DNA of 64,000 nucleotides from Hyphomicrobiales bacterium (lineage in GTDB: Bacteria; Pseudomonadota; Alphaproteobacteria; Rhizobiales; Aestuariivirgaceae): NCBI GenBank assembly GCA_016185245.1, contig JACPNZ010000005.1:156842-220841 (forward strand), in the 5' to 3' direction. A program made the translations under genes and the position numbers. The notes under the pieces were generated by a model that saw nothing but the letters and a program-made list of their open reading frames with translations, was not told where the DNA came from and did not search any database. Shown piece after piece: positions 58,306 to 64,000 of this stretch; position 1 is the stretch's first letter, and the number at the start of each line of letters is the position of its first letter.

Positions 58306-58855
58306 GAGCTTCCGTCAACAGCCGCGCCAGGCGCGGCTCGAGCTTCAGCTTCGCCGCCTCGGCCAGACCTCGCTCCGACATCTTCTTCGCCGTCTTGGCC
58401 AGAATGTCGCGCACCTTGTTGTCGTCGTGCTTGGCGATGAATTCCGGCGCCTCGTACTGGAGAAACACCAGGCAGATCACGTCCTCCAGGGCCTGGGCCT
58501 CGGCGTCCATCTTGATCCGTTCCTTGCGGATGAGCGAACCCACCCGGGCGATCTCCTTTTCGCCGAAGCCCGCCTCGCCCATCAAGCCGCCGGTGCGCGT
58601 TGCGTGGTGATGCTGCAAGTCTTTCCGCCACTTGAGATAGCCGATGCGGCCTTCCGGATAGGACTCGCGCGGAGATATCCAGCGCTCGATATGCTGGGCC
58701 CTGGCGGCGATTCGCAGGGGCTCCGACGCCTCCGGCAGGAAAGCATCAAGCATCTCCGACATGCGCTGCCCATAAAGAACCGCCCGCCCCGCCGGATCGG
58801 CTGCGTTCACCTGATCGATGGCCGTCCGCACACGGTCAAGCCGTCGTCCGCTCAT
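58292..58855 (-). CDS. DUF4202-like protein
   Basis: 187 residues from ATG 58855 (MSGRRLDRVRTAIDQVN). No signal or membrane segment. It has a helical pattern with conserved-looking histidines: RAQHIERWISPRESYPEGRIG, WRKDLQHHHATRTGG and LVFLQYEAPEFIAKHDD. The RxxHIxRW and YLxWR features are as I recall for DUF4202. Function unknown. The 3' end overlaps pbpC convergently by 14 nt. Confidence 0.75.
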   Translation of the reverse strand: MSGRRLDRVRTAIDQVNAADPAGRAVLYGQRMSEMLDAFLPEASEPLRIAARAQHIERWISPRESYPEGRIGYLKWRKDLQHHHATRTGGLMGEAGFGEKEIARVGSLIRKERIKMDAEAQALEDVICLVFLQYEAPEFIAKHDDNKVRDILAKTAKKMSERGLAEAAKLKLEPRLARLLTEALTPP

Positions 58856-58912
58856 GTCTGCCTTCTTAACCCGCCCGCTTGACTCTGCAAGCCCAACCGG
58901 CAGAAACGGCTG

Positions 58913-59653
58913 ATGGATATCTTCTCCCTCGCCGGCAAGCGTGCCCTGGTGACCGGTGCCAGCCGCGGCATCGGCCGTAGCCTTGCCGAGGGCCTCGCGC
59001 GCGCCGGTGCTGCTGTCGCCATCACGGCGCGGAATGCCGATGTCCTGCACCAAACGGCGGCAGCCATCGGCACCCACCCCATCGTTATGGATGTGCGCGA
59101 CGTCGCTTCCTGCCGGGCCGGCACCGCCGCCGCCGTCAAGGCCCTCGGCGGCCTCGACATTCTGGTCAACAACGCCGGCGTCGAAGAGGTTTGCCCCTCC
59201 CTCGACATCGAGGAAGAACTCTGGGACCGGATCCTCGACACCAACCTCAAGGGCGCCTTCTTCATGGCCCAAGCTGCGGCCCGGGCCATGACCGGCGGCG
59301 GCGCCATTCTCAATATCGGCTCGCTCACCTCCGAGCGCGGCATCCCGACGGCCGTGCCCTATGGCGCGTCGAAGTCCGGCCTTGTCGGCATGACCCGGGC
59401 GCTCGCCGCCGAATGGGCGCCCCTCGGCATCCGCGTCAATGCCCTCGAACCCGGCTATTTCCGCACCGAACTCACCGAAGCCTTCTACCGGAACCCGGAC
59501 TGGCAGAAAGCCATGCTCGGCAAAATCCCCATGGGCCGCTTCGGCGAGTTTTCCGATCTCGTCGGTGCCGCCATTTTCCTCTGTTCACACGCCTCCGCCT
59601 ATGTCACAGGCGTGTGCCTTCCCGTCGACGGCGGCACCCTTGCCGCCATCTGA
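58913..59653 (+). CDS. SDR-family NAD(P)-dependent dehydrogenase
   Basis: 246 residues, classical short-chain dehydrogenase. Cofactor motif TGASRGIGRSL near residue 15, NNAGVEE near residue 87, catalytic Ser in LNIGSLTSERG and YxxxK in PYGASKSGLVG. The FRTELTE and GMTRALAAEWAPLGIRVN blocks are typical. It begins a five-gene same-strand unit with a HisD-family dehydrogenase 13 nt downstream and a TauABC-type importer. Such an SDR plus HisD-like pair recalls HpsO/P with HpsN of dihydroxypropanesulfonate catabolism; that substrate is an inference. Confidence 0.9.
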   Translation: MDIFSLAGKRALVTGASRGIGRSLAEGLARAGAAVAITARNADVLHQTAAAIGTHPIVMDVRDVASCRAGTAAAVKALGGLDILVNNAGVEEVCPSLDIEEELWDRILDTNLKGAFFMAQAAARAMTGGGAILNIGSLTSERGIPTAVPYGASKSGLVGMTRALAAEWAPLGIRVNALEPGYFRTELTEAFYRNPDWQKAMLGKIPMGRFGEFSDLVGAAIFLCSHASAYVTGVCLPVDGGTLAAI

Positions 59654-59666
59654 AAGCCAACGCCCC

Positions 59667-60992
59667 ATGTCGCTCTCCGTCAATCTGCACGACCTCGCCA
59701 AGCTCTCGGCCGCCGAACGCGCCCGGCTCCTGCGGCGCACCGAGACCGATCTCTCCGCCTATGAGGAAAAGGTGAAGCCGATCATCGCCGCCGTTAAGGC
59801 CGAGGGCGACGAGGCCTTGGCCCGCTTCGCCCGCGACTTCGACAAGGCCCCGGTCAAGCCTTCCGAGATCGCCGCGACCGAAGCCGACTTCGCCGCCGCC
59901 GCGAAAGCCCTCGATCCAGCCGTGCGCGAGGCGATGGAATTCGCCGCCCACTCGATCCGCAAATTCCATCAGGACCAGAAGCCCGAAGAAATGTGGCTGC
60001 ACGAAATCCGTCCCGGCGCCTTCGCCGGCGATCGCACGCGAGCAATCCCCTCCGCCGCCTGCTACGTGCCGCGCGGCAAGGGCGCTTTCCCGTCGGTCGC
60101 CCTGATGACCACCATCCCCGCCAAGGTGGCGGGTGTGAAAGATGTCATCATCGTCACGCCGCCCGGCCCCGATGGCCGGATCGACGCCGCCACTCTGGTT
60201 GCCGCCCGCATGGCCGGAGTCGAAAGAGTCTACAAGGCCGGCGGCGCCCAAGCCATCGCCGCCGTGGCCTACGGCACCGCGACGATCCCCAAGGTCGACA
60301 AGGTGATCGGACCGGGGAGCCCCTGGGTTGCCGCCGCCAAGCGCCTGGTCTCGCATCTGATCGATGTCGGCTCGCCCGCCGGCCCCAGCGAACTCATTGT
60401 CCTCGCCGACGATACCATCGACGGCCGCCTCGCCGGTCTCGATCTTTTGATCGAGTCCGAGCACGGCCCCGACAGCTCCGCCTATCTCGTCACCTGGAGT
60501 AGGCGAGTGGCCGAGGAAGCCCGCGCTGCGATCCCTGACTACTGGAAGACCATGGGCGAGCAGCGTGTGTCCTTCTCATCTACCGTCCTCTCCGGCCCGA
60601 TCGGCGGCATCGTGCTGGCCCGCGACGAGGCGGAGGCACTCGCCTTCGTCAACGACTATGCCCCCGAGCATCTCGAAGTGCTGTCCAAGGAGCCCTTCCA
60701 GTATCTCGGCCGCCTCGACCACGCCGGCGAAATCCTCCTCGGCGAACACACGCCGGTGACGCTCGGCAATTTCGTCCTCGGCCCCAACCATGTGCTGCCG
60801 ACCAGCGGCTGGGCCAGAACCGCCTCGCCCGTTTCGGTGTTCGATTTCATGAAGCGCACCTCCATTGCCTATGTGACCAACCGGGGCTACCCGGAGCTGG
60901 CAAAACACGCCCGGGCGCTCGCCACCTATGAGGGCTTCGAGGCCCACGCCAACGCCGTTTCGCCGATGCGCGACAAGCTCCTCAAGCGTTGA
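59667..60992 (+). CDS. HisD-family NAD-dependent dehydrogenase
   Basis: 441 residues of the histidinol dehydrogenase fold. Signatures: YVPRGKGAFPSVALMTTIPAKVAG, KVDKVIGPGSPWVAAAKRLV, SPAGPSELIVLADD, the zinc-ligand area LIESEHGPDSSAY, and HAGEILLGEHTPVTLGNF with the following GPNHVLPTSGWAR. Neighbours are not histidine-biosynthesis genes, so it is probably a catabolic paralogue oxidising a diol or amino-alcohol to an acid, as HpsN does with dihydroxypropanesulfonate. The ATG at 59667 follows the SDR stop by 13 nt. A true biosynthetic hisD remains the alternative. Confidence 0.85.
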   Translation: MSLSVNLHDLAKLSAAERARLLRRTETDLSAYEEKVKPIIAAVKAEGDEALARFARDFDKAPVKPSEIAATEADFAAAAKALDPAVREAMEFAAHSIRKFHQDQKPEEMWLHEIRPGAFAGDRTRAIPSAACYVPRGKGAFPSVALMTTIPAKVAGVKDVIIVTPPGPDGRIDAATLVAARMAGVERVYKAGGAQAIAAVAYGTATIPKVDKVIGPGSPWVAAAKRLVSHLIDVGSPAGPSELIVLADDTIDGRLAGLDLLIESEHGPDSSAYLVTWSRRVAEEARAAIPDYWKTMGEQRVSFSSTVLSGPIGGIVLARDEAEALAFVNDYAPEHLEVLSKEPFQYLGRLDHAGEILLGEHTPVTLGNFVLGPNHVLPTSGWARTASPVSVFDFMKRTSIAYVTNRGYPELAKHARALATYEGFEAHANAVSPMRDKLLKR

Positions 60993-61045
60993 CTTGAGCC
61001 ACCCCCTGTCGTCATATCCCGCCTCCCCAGCAGAAAGGCCCTCCC

Positions 61046-62044
61046 ATGACCTGGACCCCCACCCGCCGCACCCTCCTTGCCACCGCAGCACTTCTGGCCG
61101 TTCCCCACCTCGCCCTTGCCGATGATATTCCGGCCAAGCCCGAGGCCGGCGCCATCAAGATGGGCATCGAGCCCTGGCTCGGCTATGGCCAGTGGCACAT
61201 CGCCGCCAAGAAGGGCCTGTTCAAGGCCAATGGCCTCGACAGCGTCGACATCGTCAACTTCAACACCGACGCCGACATCAACGCGGCGCTGGCCGCCGGC
61301 CAGCTCAATTGCGCCAACATCGCCACCCACACGGCGATGGCCTTCATCGCGGCGGGCCTGCCCATCAAGATCGTGGCCCTCCTCGACGTCTCCAAGACCG
61401 CCGACGCCATGATCTCCGACGGCTCGGTTACCGACATCAAGGGCCTCAAGGGCAAGCAGGTGGCCTATGAGGAAGGCACCACCAGCGACATTCTGCTCAA
61501 CTACGCGCTCGCCGCCAATGGCATGACCATCGCCGATATCCAGAAGGTGCCGATGCCGGCCTCCGATGCGGGTGCCGCCTTGATCGCCGGCAAGGTGCCG
61601 GTCGCCGTCACCTACGAGCCCTATCTCACTCTTGCCATGCAGCAGAACAAAAACGTCAAGATGATCTATTCGGCCGGCGCCGATCCGGGCCTGATCTCGG
61701 ACGTCTTCGTGGTGCGCGAGGAATTCCTCAAGGAGAAGCCCGGCCAGATCGTGGCGCTCCTCAAATCCTGGGATGCGGCCTTGGCCGACTATCGCAAGGA
61801 TCCGGCCGGCGGCCGCGCCATCATCTCGCAAGCGGTCGGCGCCAAGCCCGAGGAATTGGCCACCGCCTTCGATGGTGTGGTCTACTATTCGCTCGCCGAG
61901 AATAAGATCGAGCTCGGCGGCGCTTTCACCAGCAAGGTCATTCCCGACGTCCACGCCGCCGCCCGCAAGGCCGGCATCCTGCAGAAGGACGTCGACCTCT
62001 CGACGGCGATCGACGCCCGCTTCGTCGCTGCGGCGGCGGGGTAG
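61046..62044 (+). CDS. ABC importer substrate-binding protein (NitT/TauT family)
   Basis: 332 residues. The signal TRRTLLATAALLAVPHLALA has paired arginines and may be Tat- or Sec-type. The mature part matches the SsuA/TauA/ThiY-type binding proteins: MGIEPWLGYGQWHIAAKKGLF, the hinge region NTDADINAALAAGQLNCANI and VAYEEGTTSDILLNYAL. Substrates of this family include sulfonates, nitrate and thiamine precursors. It is followed by a multi-hairpin repeat and then the permease gene. Confidence 0.88.
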   Translation: MTWTPTRRTLLATAALLAVPHLALADDIPAKPEAGAIKMGIEPWLGYGQWHIAAKKGLFKANGLDSVDIVNFNTDADINAALAAGQLNCANIATHTAMAFIAAGLPIKIVALLDVSKTADAMISDGSVTDIKGLKGKQVAYEEGTTSDILLNYALAANGMTIADIQKVPMPASDAGAALIAGKVPVAVTYEPYLTLAMQQNKNVKMIYSAGADPGLISDVFVVREEFLKEKPGQIVALLKSWDAALADYRKDPAGGRAIISQAVGAKPEELATAFDGVVYYSLAENKIELGGAFTSKVIPDVHAAARKAGILQKDVDLSTAIDARFVAAAAG

Positions 62045-62047
62045 TTT

Positions 62048-62178
62048 ACCTCTCCCTCGGGAGAGGTCGTCCGCGTTTCGCGGACGGGTGAGGGGACCGA
62101 CTGCACATAGCAAGCACCTAATCCCCTCACCCTCCCATTGCTTCGCAATGGGCACCTCCCTCTCCCAAGAGAGAGGGG
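62048..62178. repeat. Multi-hairpin palindromic repeat inside the importer operon
   Basis: Four stems are visible: ACCTCTCCC/GGGAGAGGT (62048-62067), GTCCGCG-TTT-CGCGGAC (62069-62085), CCCATTGC-TTC-GCAATGGG (62134-62152) and a long-range GGTGAGGGGA/TCCCCTCACC (62087-62096 with 62122-62131). The outer ends also pair (CCTCTCC with GAGAGGGG). It looks like a REP/RPE-type intergenic repeat common in alphaproteobacteria. Its right end, GAGAGGGG, lies 4 nt before the permease ATG and serves as its ribosome-binding site. Confidence 0.85.
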
Positions 62179-62182
62179 CACC

Positions 62183-63013
62183 ATGCAGGACGTCGATAGC
62201 GTTATGGAAAGATCCGGTAGGACGCCTTCCCGCCTCTTCGCCCTCGGCGGCCGCATAAGCGCCGGCGAATTCCTGGCGATCGCCGCCCTGGTGTTCACTG
62301 GGCTGGCGGTCCTCTGGTTTGCCTTTACCGCGGCGGACCTAGTCCGTCCCCTGTTCCTGCCGTCACCGGAAAAAGTCCTGTCGCGGCTGGCCGAACTGTG
62401 GGGTACCGGTCAGCTGCTGGCCGACATGGGCATCTCGATCTACCGCATCAGCCTCGGCTTTTTGATTTCGACCGCCGTGGCGCTGCCCATCGGCGTCATC
62501 ATCGGCTGCTACCGCGCCTGGGAGGCGGCGATCGAACCCTTCGTCGATTTCATCCGCTACATGCCGGTCGTCGCCTTCGTGCCGCTCACCATATTGTGGA
62601 CCGGCACCGGCGACGTCCAGAAACTGCTGATCATCTTCATCGGCACCTTCTTCCAGCAGGTCCTCTTGGTGATGGACAATGTCAAATCGGTGCCGCGCGA
62701 TTTCATCAATTTGGGCCGTACCCTCGAGATGCCGGAATGGCGCATCCTGCAGCGCATCGTTGTTCCTTCCGCCAGCCCGGCGATCTGGGACTCGCTGCGC
62801 ATCAGCCTCGGCTGGGCCTGGACCTGGCTGGTCGTCGCCGAACTCGTCGCCGCAACTTCGGGGCTGGGTTACCGCATCACCACCGCCCAGCGCTTCTTCC
62901 AGACCGACCTGATCTTCGGCTATTTGTTGATCCTCGGCATTCTCGGCCTCACCACCGACCAGGCGATGAAATATGCGGGCCGCCGGCTCTTCCGCTACTT
63001 GTCGGTGCGCTGA
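62183..63013 (+). CDS. ABC importer permease (TauC/SsuC type)
   Basis: 276 residues with six membrane segments. The first is FLAIAALVFTGLAVLWFAFTA near residue 30, followed by FLPSPEKVLSRLAELW. The coupling loop is LGRTLEMPEWRILQRIVVPSASP near residue 180, then WTWLVVAELVAATSGLGY, a hallmark of this family. The ATG at 62183 uses GAGAGGGG at the edge of the palindromic repeat as Shine-Dalgarno. Its stop overlaps the ATPase start (TGATG). Confidence 0.92.
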   Translation: MQDVDSVMERSGRTPSRLFALGGRISAGEFLAIAALVFTGLAVLWFAFTAADLVRPLFLPSPEKVLSRLAELWGTGQLLADMGISIYRISLGFLISTAVALPIGVIIGCYRAWEAAIEPFVDFIRYMPVVAFVPLTILWTGTGDVQKLLIIFIGTFFQQVLLVMDNVKSVPRDFINLGRTLEMPEWRILQRIVVPSASPAIWDSLRISLGWAWTWLVVAELVAATSGLGYRITTAQRFFQTDLIFGYLLILGILGLTTDQAMKYAGRRLFRYLSVR

Positions 63014-63810
63014 TGAAGCTGACGATCCGCGGCCTCGGCAAGACCTTTCGCACCGACCGTGCCGTAACCGTCGCCCTCAGGGGTGTCGATCTCGAAGTGG
63101 GCGGCAATGAATTCGTGGCCCTGGTCGGCACCTCGGGCTGCGGCAAGTCGACACTCCTCTCCATCGCCGCCGGGCTCGAGTCCCATGACGAAGGCACGAT
63201 TGCCATCGACGGCGAACCCATCCTCGCTCCCGGCCTCGATCGCGGCGTCGTCTTCCAGAGCTACACCCTGCTCCCCTGGCTCACCGCCGTCGAGAACGTC
63301 GAGTTCGCCCTCAGGGCCGCCGGCAAGTCCGCCGCCGAGGCCCGCGACATCGCCCATGCGCACCTCCAGCTCGTCGGCCTCGACGGTTTCGAGAAGGCCT
63401 GGCCGGCCGAACTGTCGGGCGGCATGAAACAGCGCGTGGCGATTGCCCGCGCCCTCAGCTATCGCCCCAAGGTGCTGCTGATGGACGAGCCCTTCGGCGC
63501 CCTTGATGCCTTGACCCGTCATCACATGCAGGAATTGCTCACCGGCATCTGGGAGACACACCGCCTCACCGTCCTTTTCATCACCCACGATGTCGAGGAA
63601 GCCGTCTATCTCTCCGACCGCGTCGCGGTGATGACCAACCGGCCCGGCCGCATCAAGACGCTTGTGCCCATCGGCCTGCCGCGCCCGCGCCACTATGGAC
63701 TGGTAGCTACCCCTGCCTTCCAGGAGCTCCACCGCACCGTGCTCGACGCCATCCGCAGCGAATCCCTCGCCGCCGCCCGGATGCAGGACACCCTTCCCGC
63801 CGCAGGATAG
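63013..63810 (+). CDS. ABC importer ATPase (TauB/SsuB type)
   Basis: 265 residues. Walker A GTSGCGKST near residue 40, Q-loop VVFQSYTLLPWL, ABC signature ELSGGMKQRVAIARAL near residue 137, Walker B VLLMDEPFGALD and switch H in LFITHDVEEAVYLS. These match NitT/TauT-type importers. It shares one base with the permease stop and completes the SBP-permease-ATPase set, so this importer, in contrast to the one at 28.9 kb, is complete. Confidence 0.94.
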   Translation: MKLTIRGLGKTFRTDRAVTVALRGVDLEVGGNEFVALVGTSGCGKSTLLSIAAGLESHDEGTIAIDGEPILAPGLDRGVVFQSYTLLPWLTAVENVEFALRAAGKSAAEARDIAHAHLQLVGLDGFEKAWPAELSGGMKQRVAIARALSYRPKVLLMDEPFGALDALTRHHMQELLTGIWETHRLTVLFITHDVEEAVYLSDRVAVMTNRPGRIKTLVPIGLPRPRHYGLVATPAFQELHRTVLDAIRSESLAAARMQDTLPAAG

Positions 63811-64000
63811 GCACCTCTCCTGAAAGTCCTGAAAATAGTCCTTGACAGTACTTTCCTATTATGCCATCCTCCTCCCAGGCTGAACCACAGGAGGGGACGA
63901 TGTCGACAGCGTCTCGAGATTGCGGATCAGCCGGCGGCGCCCGCGCTTGGAGCTTTAACGCAGCTTCTCGCCCGGGAGGTTCCGGCAAGACCCGCGGACA
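63811..64000 (+). other. Downstream region with a possible gene start cut by the window
   Basis: An AGGAGGGG ribosome-binding site lies before an ATG at 63900. That frame is Ser/Gly/Arg-rich to the window edge and looks poorly coding. The +1 frame instead reads a more protein-like stretch (RQRLEIADQPAAPALGAL, then LTQLLAREV) without its own start, so either the start is misjudged or a frameshift is present. The upstream stretch holds an inverted GAAAGT/ACTTTC pair at about 63818-63855 that could be an operator. No product can be named. Confidence 0.3.

Noticed and set aside
63842..63862. TTGACA and TATTAT boxes near the right edge
   Set aside because: Spacing between them is only 9 nt, too short for a sigma-70 promoter.

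Overview
The window looks like a chromosomal segment of a high-GC alphaproteobacterium, most likely Hyphomicrobiales (Rhizobiales). The basis is a full alphaproteobacterial division/cell-wall (dcw) cluster with an RNase P RNA, an AmpD-type amidase and a TerB/DnaJ protein upstream of it; an ArsR-methyltransferase gene overlapping metF; a ccoNOQP-ccoGH operon behind an FNR/FixK-type box; and strong third-position GC bias that creates very long antisense shadow ORFs. No genus is assigned.

Layout. 1-15.9 kb (minus strand): rsmH-ftsL-ftsI-murE-murF-mraY-murD-ftsW-murG-murC-murB-ddl-ftsQ-ftsA, tightly packed and often overlapping, with ftsA cut by the window edge and no mraZ in front of rsmH. 16.0-20.5 kb: rnpB, an amidohydrolase, a small secreted protein, an AmpD-like amidase, a TerB/J-domain protein and a small membrane protein. 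20.5-23.1 kb: a GH16 glycanase fused to calcium-binding RTX repeats, broken by one frameshift. 23.1-26.4 kb: a CDF-type cation transporter gene flanked by two diverged copies of the 3' end of an extensin-like lipoprotein gene, then two tandem MlaC-like genes. 26.6-28.5 kb: ArsR/methyltransferase and metF with a palindromic operator candidate. 28.6-32.7 kb: accessory segment. A polyamine-type ABC importer (binding protein plus two permeases, no ATPase) lies between the arms of a perfect 30-bp inverted repeat, followed by an LRV-repeat gene fragment and an exact 43-bp tandem duplication. 32.8-44.2 kb: housekeeping and envelope genes (GST, acyltransferase, trypsin-like protease, L,D-transpeptidase, EttA, TerC, hybrid histidine kinase, hydantoinase A). 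44.2-49.8 kb: cbb3 oxidase and its assembly genes, ending without ccoI/ccoS. 49.9-58.9 kb: SMP-30-like lactonase, a 1750-residue alpha-2-macroglobulin with an intact thioester motif, PBP1C, and a DUF4202-like protein. 58.9-63.8 kb: SDR dehydrogenase, HisD-family dehydrogenase and a TauABC-type importer, which together suggest uptake and oxidation of an organic (perhaps sulfonated) diol.

How the genes work together. Much of the window concerns the envelope: lipid II synthesis and septal wall synthesis (dcw), wall recycling and cross-linking (AmpD-like, L,D-transpeptidase, extensin-like protein), periplasmic defence and repair (alpha-2-macroglobulin with PBP1C), and lipid transport (MlaC-like). 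Respiration at low oxygen is provided by the cbb3 operon. The least ordinary parts are the accessory islands at 20.5-24.5 kb and 28.6-32.7 kb, the shortened cco operon, and a multi-hairpin repeat inside the importer operon that supplies the ribosome-binding site of the next gene.
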